Assembly (NCBI GenBank): GCA_903897605.1
Contig: CAIUCH010000007.1
Coordinates: forward strand, 1 to 64,000
Length of the DNA: 64,000 nt
Reading direction: 5' to 3'
Source of the DNA: an uncultured Alphaproteobacteria bacterium
GTDB taxonomy: Bacteria; Pseudomonadota; Alphaproteobacteria; Micropepsales; Micropepsaceae
The notes under the pieces were generated by a model, which had not been told where the DNA came from, ran no database searches, and saw only the letters and a list, made by a program, of their open reading frames with translations. Shown one piece after another: positions 56,163 through 64,000 of this stretch. Numbering within the stretch: the stretch's first letter is position 1; each line of letters starts with the position of its first letter. The position numbers and the translations under genes are program-made.

Positions 56163-57665
56163 TTGAGCGCCTTTCTGGACGCCCGCACCCTCCCCCGGGA
56201 AACAATTCTTTCTCCCGATCTGGCGATCATCGGCGGCGGACCCGCCGGCATCAGCCTGGCGCTGGCGATGGCCGATAGCGGCCAGAATGTCCTGTTGTTG
56301 GAAGCGGGCGCCCTGGCCTTCGAGGCGGGCGCGCAAAAACTCTATCAGGGCAGCGAGAGCGGCGTTGCCTACACCGCATTGGACGGCGGACGACTGCGGT
56401 TTCTGGGCGGCAGCACCAATCATTGGGGCGGCTGGTGCCGGCCGCTGGACAAGATCGATTTCGACAGTCGTGACGGCGTGCCCCATTCCGGCTGGCCCTT
56501 TGCACGCAGCGAGATCGAACCGTATTTCGCGCGCGCCCAGTCACTGGTGGAGGCGGGACCCTGGATCTATGACGGCGCCGATCATTCAGTATCGGACAGC
56601 GGTTCGCTGCTGCGGCTGGGACCCGGCGGCGTCTATACGAGCTGGTTTCAATTCTCCAAGACCCAGGGCGGCATCCTGCCCACCCATTTCGGTGAGCGTT
56701 ACCAGAACGATCTCAAGCGCGCACCCCACATCACGCCGCTGCTCAACGCCAATGTCACCGGCATCAAACTCTCAGGCGACGCAAGTCATGTCGACCATCT
56801 CGATATCGTGACCCTTTCCGGCAACCGCCTGACGGTGAAGCCCCGCTATACGGTGCTGGCGGCGGGTGCGATCGAGAATGCGCGGCTTTTGCTCGCCTCC
56901 AACGACGTGATGGCGGCGGGCGTGGGCAATGGCAATGATGTGGTGGGCCGTTTCTTCGCCGACCATCCCATTCCGCGCAACGTCGCCACCCTGGTGCTGT
57001 TCGACGGAAGGGTGGCGCCCTTCTATTCCAACTTTCTGACCTTGCCGAACGGCGCGGTATTGCGCGCAGTCTTGTCGCCACGGGAAGAATTTCTGCGCGC
57101 CCATGGCGTGGCGGGATCGCTGTCCACCGTGGAAAACGAAATCAAGCTCGACCCATTGGCGATCGCCGCGGTGGAAACCACCGCCGGGGCGCTGGGGGTG
57201 GATGCATCGGGCGCCAAGGCTTTTTCGCTTGGTTGCGGCATGGAGCTGGCGCCGGACCCCGAGCGCCGTGTCACGCTCGGCCAGGAACGCGACGCGCTCG
57301 GCCTGCCGCAGCCCAATCTCCACATGACGATCACCGACGATGACTTTTCGCATTTCCGCCAGACCCTGGCGGAGCTGGGCCGCCAGCTGCTCGCAGCGAA
57401 ATCCGGCATGATCCATCTGAGCTACAGCCAGCGGCACGACTGGCTGGCCGCGATGGATTGGGGCAATCACCATCTGGGCACCACCCGCATGAGCGCCGAT
57501 CCCAGGCAGGGCGTCGTTGATGCCGCCAGCAAGGTTCACGGTGTGGCCAATCTGTATGTGGCGGGCGGTTCGGTATTTCCCACCTATGGCTCGTCCAATC
57601 CCACGCTCAATTTGGTGGCGCTGACCTTGCGCCTGGCCGACCGGCTGAAAAAGGTGATGGCATGA
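56163..57665 (+). CDS. GMC-family FAD-dependent oxidoreductase
   Basis: The 500-residue protein has an N-terminal FAD site DLAIIGGGPAGISLALAMADSG, a LRFLGGSTNHWGGWCRPL segment, and the C-terminal GMC signature HHLGTTRMSADPRQGVVD followed by NLYVAGGSVFPTYGSSNPTLNL. The histidine of HHLGT is the usual catalytic base. Members oxidise sugars, polyols or alcohols. It starts with TTG, and a small exported-type protein gene overlaps its end, suggesting a two-subunit dehydrogenase. Substrate unknown. There is no signal peptide of its own. Confidence 0.88.
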   Translation: MSAFLDARTLPRETILSPDLAIIGGGPAGISLALAMADSGQNVLLLEAGALAFEAGAQKLYQGSESGVAYTALDGGRLRFLGGSTNHWGGWCRPLDKIDFDSRDGVPHSGWPFARSEIEPYFARAQSLVEAGPWIYDGADHSVSDSGSLLRLGPGGVYTSWFQFSKTQGGILPTHFGERYQNDLKRAPHITPLLNANVTGIKLSGDASHVDHLDIVTLSGNRLTVKPRYTVLAAGAIENARLLLASNDVMAAGVGNGNDVVGRFFADHPIPRNVATLVLFDGRVAPFYSNFLTLPNGAVLRAVLSPREEFLRAHGVAGSLSTVENEIKLDPLAIAAVETTAGALGVDASGAKAFSLGCGMELAPDPERRVTLGQERDALGLPQPNLHMTITDDDFSHFRQTLAELGRQLLAAKSGMIHLSYSQRHDWLAAMDWGNHHLGTTRMSADPRQGVVDAASKVHGVANLYVAGGSVFPTYGSSNPTLNLVALTLRLADRLKKVMA

Positions 57666-58003
57666 GACGGCGCAATGTTCTGGCCGGATTGGGCGCGCTG
57701 ATCGCAGCGGCGGCGGGCGGCGTAGCCTGGAAGTTCCATTTCTTCGGCAAGCATTATCCGCCGACACCCTATGACGACCTGCTGAACCAGATTGCCGATC
57801 GCGAGCCCGCCATCGTCTTTGGCCAGGCCGCTGGCAAGTCCATGCCGCGTGCCGGCGCGCTGGCGGCTCAGCTGCGCCGGGACGGCCGCACCTTGTCCGT
57901 GCGCGCCGCCATGGAGCCGGGTGAGGCGCAAATCTCCGAAGTGGCAGGTTGGGTGGTGCCGCAAAGTGTGGCGCTGTACGCCGCGCTGGCGGCCCAGGCC
58001 TGA
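57662..58003 (+). CDS. Small Tat-like or membrane-anchored protein, possible dehydrogenase subunit
   Basis: The 113-residue protein starts MRRRNVLAGLGALIAAAAGGVAW, which combines an arginine cluster with a hydrophobic helix as in Tat signals, then a mature part ending in APAQ-type loops. It overlaps the GMC oxidoreductase stop by four bases (ATGA). Small Tat-exported subunits that carry a GMC partner across the membrane are known for fructose and gluconate dehydrogenases; this one is shorter and I do not recognise it, so the role is inference. Confidence 0.65.
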   Translation: MRRRNVLAGLGALIAAAAGGVAWKFHFFGKHYPPTPYDDLLNQIADREPAIVFGQAAGKSMPRAGALAAQLRRDGRTLSVRAAMEPGEAQISEVAGWVVPQSVALYAALAAQA

Positions 58004-58110
58004 GCCCATCGCTGCCACGATCGCGCCGCAATCGGGGCTTGAAGCAGAACAAAACGACACCATCTTTCTTCTGTAACTTTCGGCGCTCGCAAGAGGCCGT
58101 AGTTTTGCAG

Positions 58111-58134
58111 GCCGCTCGGAAGGAGGGCTTGAAG
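58111..58134 (+). promoter_or_regulatory. Possible RNA thermometer over the hsp20 ribosome site
   Basis: GCCGCTC (58111-58117) can pair with GAGGGC (58123-58128), leaving one G (58114) bulged and a five-base loop. GAGGGC overlaps the AAGGAGGG ribosome site. A ribosome site closed by a short helix with a bulged G is the pattern of ROSE elements before small heat-shock genes in alphaproteobacteria. No covariance evidence is available from one sequence. Confidence 0.4.
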
Positions 58135-58554
58135 ATGACGCGCAATCTGTATTTCGACAGCCCTTTTCTCTTGGGTTTCGAGCCGCTGGAACAGCTTCTG
58201 GAACGCACCGCCAAAAGCGCGGGCGACAGCTATCCGCCTTACAATATCGAGAAGGCCCAGGATGGCGGCATCGTCATCACCCTGGCGGTCGCCGGCTTCG
58301 GCAAGAATGAGATCGCCATCACGGTGGAGGACCGCCAGCTGGTCATTCGGGGCCGTCAGAATGAGGCCGGCAGCAAAACGTTCCTGCACCGCGGCATCGC
58401 GGCACGACAATTTTTGCGGGCTTTCGTGCTCGCCGATGGCATCGAAGTCAAATCTGCCGCGTTGGAAAATGGATTGCTGAAAATAGATTTGTCGCGTCCG
58501 GACATCCAACCCAGCGTCAGGGTCGTAGAAATCAAGACTGGAGGCATATCATGA
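58135..58554 (+). CDS. Small heat-shock protein Hsp20 (IbpA-like)
   Basis: The 139-residue protein has a short N-terminus (FDSPFLLGFEPLEQLLER, as in IbpA/HspA) and an alpha-crystallin domain with PPYNIEKAQDGGIVITLAVAGF, VRGRQ-like strand and the ALENGLLKIDL motif equivalent to A-x-x-x-n-G-v-L. It holds unfolding proteins as a chaperone. AAGGAGGG lies seven bases before the ATG. Its end overlaps the DUF1150 gene by four bases, the usual pair in this class. Confidence 0.93.
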   Translation: MTRNLYFDSPFLLGFEPLEQLLERTAKSAGDSYPPYNIEKAQDGGIVITLAVAGFGKNEIAITVEDRQLVIRGRQNEAGSKTFLHRGIAARQFLRAFVLADGIEVKSAALENGLLKIDLSRPDIQPSVRVVEIKTGGIS

Positions 58555-58787
58555 ATGACATTTTCACGGCTGAATCGGGCCAGGGCCGGATCGCCTATAT
58601 CAAGCCCACTGGCAGCGAAGAGGCGCACCGGCTTGGTTTGATTCCGGCCAATGTCGAATTGCCCCAGGGCGTGACGCTTTATGTCCTTCATGCCGAAGAC
58701 GGCCGTGTGCTGGGTTATACCGACGCCTATGCCTCGGCCTATGGCGCGGCGGTGCAGAATGAACTGACACCGGTGAGTGTGCACTGA
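58551..58787 (+). CDS. DUF1150 family protein
   Basis: The 78-residue protein contains IAYIKPTGSEEA and GVTLYVLHAEDGRVLGYTDAYASAYGAA, the DUF1150 pattern, and follows hsp20 with an ATGA overlap. Function unknown; the constant pairing suggests a role tied to heat-shock response. A strong terminator follows 28 bases after the stop. Confidence 0.88.
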   Translation: MNDIFTAESGQGRIAYIKPTGSEEAHRLGLIPANVELPQGVTLYVLHAEDGRVLGYTDAYASAYGAAVQNELTPVSVH

Positions 58788-58815
58788 GCCTCGCCGGTCC
58801 CATGTTTGGAAAAAA

Positions 58816-58842
58816 GCCGGAAGCCTCGCTTCCGGCTTTTTT
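58816..58842 (+). terminator. Intrinsic terminator after hsp20-DUF1150
   Basis: GCCGGAAGC and GCTTCCGGC form a nine-pair stem with a three-base loop, preceded by AAAAAA and followed by TTTTTT. Confidence 0.9.
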
Positions 58843-58886
58843 GTTTCGTGGAGCATTGCTAGTCTCCAATCTCGGGAGGGACTTGC

Positions 58887-59603
58887 ATGCGTTCAATCAC
58901 CATCGCCGCCATGCTGGTGTTCCTATCGGGGACCGCGTTCGCGCAGGGCGTTCCAGCAACAGCTCCCCCGCCCGGCGGTTCGACCACGCCCGCGGCGACC
59001 GATGCGGCACCCCCGGCCAATGCTCCGGCTGCTGCGGCCATTCCACCCATGACCGGACCGCAGATTCTGATTTCGACCAGCATGGGCGACATCACCTTGC
59101 AGCTCGATTCCGTGCGCGCGCCCAAAAGTGTGGCCAGTATTCTGCGCTATGTGAGGGACCGGCATTACAACGGCACGGTGGTCTACCGCGTCGTCAAGGG
59201 CTTCATCATCCAGATGGGCAGCTGGGACGCCAACGTCAAAGGACGGCCAGGACACGCCCCCTCGCCGCTGGAGGCCAACAATGGCCTCAGCAATTTGCGC
59301 GGCACCGTGGCGCTGGCGCATGGCGATGATCTGGGCGCTTCGGCGGATCTCTTCATCAACCTCGCCGACAATACCGCGCTCGATCACAGGGCTGAGGATA
59401 CCGGCAATGCCACCGGCTTCACCGTCTTCGGTCAGGTCGCTTCCGGCATGGAGGTGGCCGATGCCATTTCCAATGTCGCCGTGGGCGATCACGGTCCCAT
59501 GCCCGGGCAGGCGCCGGTCGATCCGATCCTGATCAAGAAAGTCTCGGTGGTGGGCGAACCGGAAACGCCCGCACCCAAAGCGCCGGCGAAGAAAAAGAAA
59601 TAA
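58887..59603 (+). CDS. Exported peptidyl-prolyl cis-trans isomerase (cyclophilin type)
   Basis: The 238-residue protein has a signal peptide (cleaved after AFA-Q), a Pro/Ala-rich linker (about 21-55), and a cyclophilin domain with YNGTVVYRVVKGFIIQMGSW, LRGTVALAHGDDLGASADLFINL and FTVFGQVASGMEVADAI. The catalytic arginine is in YRVV. It ends in a Lys-rich tail. It should assist protein folding in the periplasm. GGGAGGGA lies upstream of the ATG. Confidence 0.92.
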   Translation: MRSITIAAMLVFLSGTAFAQGVPATAPPPGGSTTPAATDAAPPANAPAAAAIPPMTGPQILISTSMGDITLQLDSVRAPKSVASILRYVRDRHYNGTVVYRVVKGFIIQMGSWDANVKGRPGHAPSPLEANNGLSNLRGTVALAHGDDLGASADLFINLADNTALDHRAEDTGNATGFTVFGQVASGMEVADAISNVAVGDHGPMPGQAPVDPILIKKVSVVGEPETPAPKAPAKKKK

Positions 59604-59632
59604 CCTCAATGTATCGACGCGAGAAGTTTTGG

Positions 59633-59717
59633 CTTCTGAGCAGGGTTGCCTAGCGACAGCGTAGGCAACGCGCGGAGCGTGCGCCTATCACATGAGCACG
59701 CGCGACGAACTCAGAAG
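59633..59717. ncRNA. Structured intergenic element (three-way junction)
   Basis: An outer eight-pair stem, CTTCTGAG (59633-59640) with CTCAGAAG (59710-59717), encloses two hairpins: GTTGCCTA/TAGGCAAC (59645-59652 and 59662-59669) and GCGTGC/GCACGC (59677-59682 and 59696-59701). All three stems are perfect. It lies between the cyclophilin and the convergent ptsN gene, so it may be a 3' terminator structure, a small RNA or a repeat unit. No named family is recognised. Confidence 0.5.
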
Positions 59718-59732
59718 ACAAAAGGACCGCGC

Positions 59733-60203
59733 CTAGGCAGCTTGGCTCGAAGAGCCGGTCTGGTCGATAAGGATGGCGTATAGTGCTTCGCCGCTTTGCG
59801 CCGAACGCAGCTTTTCGCAGGTCTGCTGATTGCGCAGAAGGCGGGACACACGTGCCAGTGCCTTCAAATGATCGGCACCGGCATTTTCCGGCGCCAGCAG
59901 CATGAACACCAGATCCACCGGTTGACCGTCCACCGCCTCGTAATCGATCGCGCTTTCCAGGCGCGCGAAAACGCCGGTGATGCCGGTGGCGCCCGCCATG
60001 CGGCCGTGCGGAATGGCAATGCCCGAGCCCACGCCCGTGGTGCCCAACTTTTCGCGTTCATTCAAGGTTTCAAAGATCTGCTTTTCCGGCAGATGCGCGC
60101 GCGCGGATGCGCGCGCTGCAAGTTCCTGCAGCAGCTGCTTCTTGGTCTGGGCTTTCAACGAGGCAAGCACCGCTTCGGGAGCGAGCAGGTCGGAGATGTT
60201 CAT
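59733..60203 (-). CDS. ptsN: PTS EIIA-Ntr (nitrogen regulatory IIA protein)
   Basis: The 156-residue protein has LGTTGVGSGIAIPHGRM with the phosphorylated histidine and LVFMLLAPENAGADHLKAL, as in PtsN. It takes phosphate from EI-Ntr/NPr and regulates potassium transport and nitrogen or stress responses. GAGAAG precedes the ATG at 60203; an ATG four codons upstream is less likely. It follows rpoN on the same strand, but the hpf gene that normally stands between them is missing. It also complements the HprK-HPr genes at 22-23 kb. Confidence 0.93.
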   Translation of the reverse strand: MNISDLLAPEAVLASLKAQTKKQLLQELAARASARAHLPEKQIFETLNEREKLGTTGVGSGIAIPHGRMAGATGITGVFARLESAIDYEAVDGQPVDLVFMLLAPENAGADHLKALARVSRLLRNQQTCEKLRSAQSGEALYAILIDQTGSSSQAA

Positions 60204-60310
60204 CAAGCTTCTCATACGGTTTGCGAGCTGCCTTCCGGGGTTCCGCCCTGTCCCCGAAAAGCGGCGGGTTCATAGGCCGGTGCTTTCCGAAAGTCAAACT
60301 TGACCCGAGC

Positions 60311-60327
60311 GCCGCCAGAATGGCGGC
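60311..60327 (-). terminator. Hairpin between rpoN and ptsN
   Basis: GCCGCCA and TGGCGGC form a seven-pair stem with a three-base loop, 13 bases after the rpoN stop codon. No T-run follows, so it may attenuate rather than end transcription. The remaining gap (60204-60310) shows no gene. Confidence 0.4.
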
Positions 60328-60339
60328 ATTTGGTGGAAA

Positions 60340-61833
60340 TCAAACACCTGATTTGAGTCGACGGCGCTCCACGGAAGATGGGATTCGCATGGCTTCGCGA
60401 TATTTGGCGACCGTGCGGCGCGCGATGTTAACGCCATCGGCGGTCAGCAATGATACGATGCGATCGTCGGAAAGAATGTCGCGGCCTTCCTCATTCTCGA
60501 TCATTTCGCGGATGCGGTCGCGCACCGCCTCGGCGCTGTGCGATTCGGCACCGTTAACCGCCTGGATCGAAGCAGTGAAGAAATATTTCAGTTCGAAGAC
60601 ACCGCGCGGCGTGGCGATATACTTGTTGGACGTGACACGGCTGACCGTCGATTCATGCATCTGGATGGCATCGGCAATGGTGCGCAAATTGAGCGGCCGC
60701 AAATGCCGCACGCCATAGGTGAGGAAACCATCCTGCTGGCGCACGATTTCGCTGGCCACCTTCAGGATGGTGCGGGCACGCTGATCCAGGCTTTTCACCA
60801 GCCAGTTGGCATTGTTGAGACAGTCGGTGAGGTAGGTCTTGGATTCCTTGTCGCGGGCGCTCTTGTTGACCTTGGCGAAATAACGCGAATTGACCAGCAG
60901 CCGCGGCAGGGTGTCGGAATTGAGCTCGATCAGCCAGGCGCCGTCTGGGCCGACCCGCACAAATACGTCGGGGACGACGGGGGCGACCTGTTCGGACCCG
61001 AACGCCAGTCCGGGCTTGGGATTGAGATCGCGGATCTCCGCGATCATATCGGCGATGTCCTCGGCATCGACGCCGCAAAGCGCCGTCAACCCCGCCACAT
61101 CGCGCCGCGCCAGTAGATCGAGCCGCGTCAGCAACATCGCCATGGCGGGATCGAGCCGGTCCCTTGCCTGCAACTGCAGCGAAAGACATTCGGCCAGGTC
61201 GCGCGCGGCCACACCCACCGGATCGAAGCCCTGGAGCACGCCCAGCACCGCCTCGACATCCTCGATCTCGGTGCCCAAACGTTCCGCAAGTTCGCCGAGG
61301 TCGCCCCGCAGATAGCCGGCCTCATCGATGCTGTCGATCAGGGCCATGCAGATCATGCGGTCGTCCGGCAGAAGCGCGGCGATCGCGACTTGCTCTTCCA
61401 GATGTCCCTTGAGCGTGCCGACGCCCGCAACGGTCGACTCCAAAGAATCTTCGTCGCCGTCGAAACGGTTGGCGGATTTGACGCTGGTCCAGTCGGTCAG
61501 CGGCTGTCCGCCTGCCGGCGCGGGCGCGGCGGCATCCGCGTCATACATATTGTCATGCGCCGACTGGTCCAAATCCGCGACCTTGGAGAAATCCTCACGC
61601 GCCAGGGATTCGTCGGCACGTTCGGAAGGGCTGTCACGCTCCACCGTCTCGCGTTCGGTTTCGCGCGGCGCGGTTTCATCGCGCTCGAGGAGCGGATTCT
61701 TTTCCAGTTCGGTTTCGCAATATTCGGCCAGCTCGATATTGGACAATTGCAGCAGCTTGATCGCCTGCTGCAATTGCGGCGTCATGACCAGCGACTGGCC
61801 TTGCCGTATTTCGAGTCTCTGCCCCAATGCCAT
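60340..61833 (-). CDS. rpoN: RNA polymerase sigma-54 factor
   Basis: The 497-residue protein has the glutamine-rich region I (LVMTPQLQQAIKLLQLSNIEL), an acidic region II (about 60-110), the core-binding domain and the C-terminal RpoN box ARRTVAKYREAM. It directs polymerase to -24/-12 promoters that need enhancer-binding activators. It follows lptB on the same strand by 12 bases, in the common order lptA-lptB-rpoN. Confidence 0.96.
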   Translation of the reverse strand: MALGQRLEIRQGQSLVMTPQLQQAIKLLQLSNIELAEYCETELEKNPLLERDETAPRETERETVERDSPSERADESLAREDFSKVADLDQSAHDNMYDADAAAPAPAGGQPLTDWTSVKSANRFDGDEDSLESTVAGVGTLKGHLEEQVAIAALLPDDRMICMALIDSIDEAGYLRGDLGELAERLGTEIEDVEAVLGVLQGFDPVGVAARDLAECLSLQLQARDRLDPAMAMLLTRLDLLARRDVAGLTALCGVDAEDIADMIAEIRDLNPKPGLAFGSEQVAPVVPDVFVRVGPDGAWLIELNSDTLPRLLVNSRYFAKVNKSARDKESKTYLTDCLNNANWLVKSLDQRARTILKVASEIVRQQDGFLTYGVRHLRPLNLRTIADAIQMHESTVSRVTSNKYIATPRGVFELKYFFTASIQAVNGAESHSAEAVRDRIREMIENEEGRDILSDDRIVSLLTADGVNIARRTVAKYREAMRIPSSVERRRLKSGV

Positions 61834-61845
61834 GCGTTTGCGCGC

Positions 61846-62646
61846 CTATAACGAGAACTTCTCGCCCAGATATACGCGGCGTACGTCACGGTCGGCGACG
61901 ATATCGGCGGGCGTGCCTTCCTTCAGCACACGGCCATCGTGCAAGATATAGGCGCGGTCGATGATCTCCAGCGCTTCGCGGACATTGTGGTCGGTGATGA
62001 GAACGCCGATGCCGCGATCCTTGAGGTGGCGAATGAGATCGCGGATTTCACCAACCGCAATGGGATCGATGCCGGCCAAGGGTTCGTCGAGCAGGATATA
62101 GGAAGGGTGGGTCGCCAACGCGCGGGCGATTTCGACCCGGCGCCGTTCGCCGCCCGACAGCGCGATGGCCGGGGTATTGCGGATATGGGTGATACCGAAT
62201 TCGGCCAGCAGAGCTTCGACCGCCGCCTCCAGCCGCGCCGGATCGGGCTCGATCAATTCGGCGGTGGCGCGGATATTCTGCTCGGCGGTAAGGCCACGAA
62301 AAATCGACGCTTCCTGCGGCAGATAGCCGACGCCCATCCGCGCCCTGCGATACATTGGCAGGCTGGTGACGTCATGGCCATCCACTTCGATCGAGCCGGT
62401 GTCGGCGGGGATGAGTCCGGAAATCATGTAGAAGCAGGTGGTCTTGCCGGCGCCATTGGGGCCCAGAAGGCCCACCACTTCGCCGCGGCGAACCGACAGG
62501 CTGACGGACCGCACCACCGGGCGCTTGTTGAAGCTCTTGCCCACCCGGCTGACCACCAAACCACGACCGCCCTCGACCACGCGCGGCTTCACGGCCGCGC
62601 TATCGGCGGGGTTTTCGGCGGGATTTGGGCTCTCTTCAAAACTCAT
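61846..62646 (-). CDS. lptB: LPS export ABC transporter ATP-binding protein
   Basis: The 266-residue ATPase has Walker [15 protein letters not shown]-loop YLPQEASIF, signature LSGGERRR, Walker [14 protein letters not shown] and the LptB-specific [10 protein letters not shown]. An extra N-terminal stretch of about 25 residues precedes the domain, and a longer open frame upstream has no support. It powers LPS extraction through LptF/G, which are not in the window. lptA is 34 bases upstream on the same strand. Confidence 0.96.
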   Translation of the reverse strand: MSFEESPNPAENPADSAAVKPRVVEGGRGLVVSRVGKSFNKRPVVRSVSLSVRRGEVVGLLGPNGAGKTTCFYMISGLIPADTGSIEVDGHDVTSLPMYRRARMGVGYLPQEASIFRGLTAEQNIRATAELIEPDPARLEAAVEALLAEFGITHIRNTPAIALSGGERRRVEIARALATHPSYILLDEPLAGIDPIAVGEIRDLIRHLKDRGIGVLITDHNVREALEIIDRAYILHDGRVLKEGTPADIVADRDVRRVYLGEKFSL

Positions 62647-62680
62647 ACAAAAATCATGCCTGTTTGTGCTTAACGAAGCC

Positions 62681-63229
62681 CTAATTGGCGCCTTGCGGAG
62701 GCGTCGCACCAGAAGACGGCGGCGGCGTGAAGATTCCTTGCACACGCCCACCACCGGGCGTTCCAGGCGTTGCACCCGTTGCTTTGGTACCGCCACCCAA
62801 GGTTGCAAGACCGGTATCCAGATTGACGGTGAGCTGGCTGCCGCGCATCACATTCTTTTCCTTGGTCAGCACCACCTTGCCCGTCATCGTGACAGTGTGC
62901 GCCACCACGTCATAGAGGCCATTGTCGCCAGTGACCGTACCGCTGTTGGGCGAATCCACCACCACATTGCCGGTGGCGAAAATCTTGTCCGGCTTGTTGT
63001 CCTTGCCCACGACATTGAGACGCACCGAATTGGCCCGCATCCGCATGTCGCCCTGGATCACGACCACATTGCCGGTCCAGGTGCCGGTCTTGGAATTACT
63101 GTCGGCGAGGAATTTGTCGGCGGAGACATTGATCGGCGCATTGGCGTCATGTTTGCCTGTCGGAGCCGGGGTGGCCGCCATGGCTGGCGTGGCCAGAATA
63201 AGCAGCAGGGTAAAAGTCAGGCGCGTCAT
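62681..63229 (-). CDS. lptA: LPS transport periplasmic protein LptA
   Basis: The 182-residue protein has a signal peptide (cleaved after AMA-A) and OstA-type beta-jellyroll repeats with [30 protein letters not shown] and [25 protein letters not shown]. It forms the periplasmic bridge for LPS from LptC to LptD. A Pro/Gly/Thr-rich tail of about 35 residues is extra. Its start overlaps the lptC stop by four bases. Confidence 0.93.
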   Translation of the reverse strand: MTRLTFTLLLILATPAMAATPAPTGKHDANAPINVSADKFLADSNSKTGTWTGNVVVIQGDMRMRANSVRLNVVGKDNKPDKIFATGNVVVDSPNSGTVTGDNGLYDVVAHTVTMTGKVVLTKEKNVMRGSQLTVNLDTGLATLGGGTKATGATPGTPGGGRVQGIFTPPPSSGATPPQGAN

Positions 63230-63882
63230 TTCTTGTTCCCAATCAGCGTCATTTGCACATGCCCATCCAATGCAAGCTGATGACTGCCGCGATCATAATG
63301 AAACATGTCGGCGCGCAAGGTGCCCAAAGGCCCCTGCCCCGTCACCTCATTGTGCCCATGCACGATCCATTTGTTGAGATCAAGCGATGCGGACTGACTG
63401 TGCAGGGTATAACCAGAATCGGAAAAGACATCGATGCCGCCACCCAGCTCCAGGTTGCCTGCCTTCATGTCCACCACGCCATTGGCGGCGTTGGCGTTAA
63501 GCCAGCCATTCTTGTCCAGCACCAGATCGGCCTCGACCTTGCGCAGCCGCGCCCGCTTGGGATTCTTGGCGTCCTGGATCGCCGCATCGGCGGTAATGAC
63601 GAAGGGATTGCCGTTGCCATCCGCGCCGATCAGGCGCGGCTTGATCATCGCCAGGTCATTCTCGATCGAACCCAGCTTCTCATACGTCATCGAAACCTTG
63701 TTGGGCTGGCGGGCAACGAAGAAGAAGGCGAGAACCGCCGCGATCACCGCGAAGGCCGCCGCCGGCAGGGCCCGCTTCATCACCCCAACGAACTGGGTGT
63801 AGCGCAAGGCATCCATGGCGGTGGAACGCGCGCGCGCCGACCAGTCGTGGCGTGGCGCCGCGCCTTCCGCCCGCGGATTCAT
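63226..63882 (-). CDS. lptC: LPS export protein LptC
   Basis: The 218-residue protein has an N-terminal membrane anchor (about 36-58) and a periplasmic jellyroll with ADAAIQDAKNPKRARLRKVEADL and GGGIDVFSDSGYTLHSQSASLDL, matching the alphaproteobacterial LptC/YrbK family. It passes LPS from LptBFG to LptA. ATG overlaps the kdsD stop; order kdsD-lptC-lptA-lptB-rpoN is typical. Confidence 0.92.
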   Translation of the reverse strand: MNPRAEGAAPRHDWSARARSTAMDALRYTQFVGVMKRALPAAAFAVIAAVLAFFFVARQPNKVSMTYEKLGSIENDLAMIKPRLIGADGNGNPFVITADAAIQDAKNPKRARLRKVEADLVLDKNGWLNANAANGVVDMKAGNLELGGGIDVFSDSGYTLHSQSASLDLNKWIVHGHNEVTGQGPLGTLRADMFHYDRGSHQLALDGHVQMTLIGNKK

Positions 63883-64000
63883 CCCAGCCCCGCGCGCAGG
63901 CAGTCATGGATGTGCAAGATCCCCGCGGGTATCTTGCTCTGCGCCGCCAAAACGAAAAGACGGGTGATCTTCTTCTCGTTCATGAAAGCCAGGGCTTCGG
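63879..64000 (-). CDS. kdsD: Arabinose-5-phosphate isomerase KdsD, C-terminal end (partial)
   Basis: The last 39 codons read as the end of a CBS domain: ALAFMNEKKITRLFVLAAQ and GILHIHDCLRAGLG, the usual KdsD/KpsF terminus. KdsD makes arabinose 5-phosphate for Kdo, the sugar joining lipid A to the LPS core, which fits the adjacent lpt genes. The gene continues beyond the right edge. Confidence 0.88.
   Translation of the reverse strand, partial: EALAFMNEKKITRLFVLAAQSKIPAGILHIHDCLRAGLG

Noticed and set aside
55630-56166. Plus-strand frame running through the tRNA gene
   Set aside because: It contains the IAQLGERL...GSIPLGST translation of the tRNA and overlaps the FYDLN gene in another phase.

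Overview
The window looks like chromosomal DNA from a GC-rich alphaproteobacterium. Supporting signs are the ChvG/ChvI pair followed by HprK, an EIIA(Man)-type protein and HPr; a DivL-type pseudo-kinase with Tyr in the H-box, followed by tsaE-amgK-murU-addB-addA-trxA; folC-accD-trpA-trpB-trpF-pyrF-ihfB; a tRNA-Ala/FYDLN-protein/aroA-cmk-rpsA block; an Hsp20-DUF1150 pair; and kdsD-lptC-lptA-lptB-rpoN-ptsN. The gene orders fit a deep-branching alphaproteobacterium (Rhizomicrobium/Micropepsis-like is a guess from memory; it needs a phylogeny). Most genes are housekeeping, tightly packed, and often overlap by 1 or 4 bases (ATGA, GTGA, TAATG).

Layout. 1-3.3 kb: end of acetyl-CoA synthetase, a tiny membrane protein, and a leftward operon tesA-like, murJ, thpR, phhB. 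3.4-6.6 kb: a YbbA/YbbP-like ABC exporter divergent from the tesA-like gene. 6.7-8.6 kb: a Bax-inhibitor-1 family protein, DUF2794 and a small membrane protein. 8.7-14.2 kb: a Gld-type ABC-2 exporter (ATPase, permease, GldG-like, DUF4340) in one operon with a Rieske oxygenase. 14.3-18.2 kb: carB and greA. 18.2-19.8 kb: two leftward methyltransferase genes. 19.9-23.4 kb: chvI-chvG-hprK-EIIA-HPr. 23.5-26.2 kb: a GumN/TraB protein, ahcY and a lipoprotein. 26.25-26.92 kb: a deleted IS1595-type element with an 8-bp target duplication. 27-40.2 kb: divL, an inverted ferredoxin/reductase pair, then tsaE-amgK-murU-addB-addA-trxA. 40.3-42.5 kb: an M28 peptidase. 42.5-48.5 kb: leftward folC-accD-trpABF-pyrF-ihfB. 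48.7-51.1 kb: an accessory block between ihfB and rpsA. 51.3-55.2 kb: rpsA, cmk, aroA. 55.3-59.6 kb: FYDLN protein, tRNA-Ala(GGC), a GMC oxidoreductase pair, Hsp20-DUF1150 and a periplasmic cyclophilin. 59.7-64 kb: ptsN, rpoN, lptB, lptA, lptC and the end of kdsD.

The most unusual signal is a short imperfectly palindromic repeat with conserved ends and a variable middle. I find three clear copies (13467-13540, 18907-18974, 39822-39874) and one degenerate copy (about 17707-17737). Two copies lie inside reading frames and are read in the same frame, adding a peptide of the type (S)xGQEK...PSGRAT to unrelated proteins: inside a Rieske oxygenase, and as the C-terminus and stop region of a methyltransferase. 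This recalls the Rickettsia palindromic elements, but I do not recognise this family. Other items for a second look are the non-autonomous IS1595 copy, a 24-bp inverted duplication of the tRNA-Ala 3' end, a structured 85-base intergenic element before ptsN, a possible CTG start for ChvG, a lipoprotein start codon inside a terminator hairpin, and a possible RNA thermometer before hsp20.
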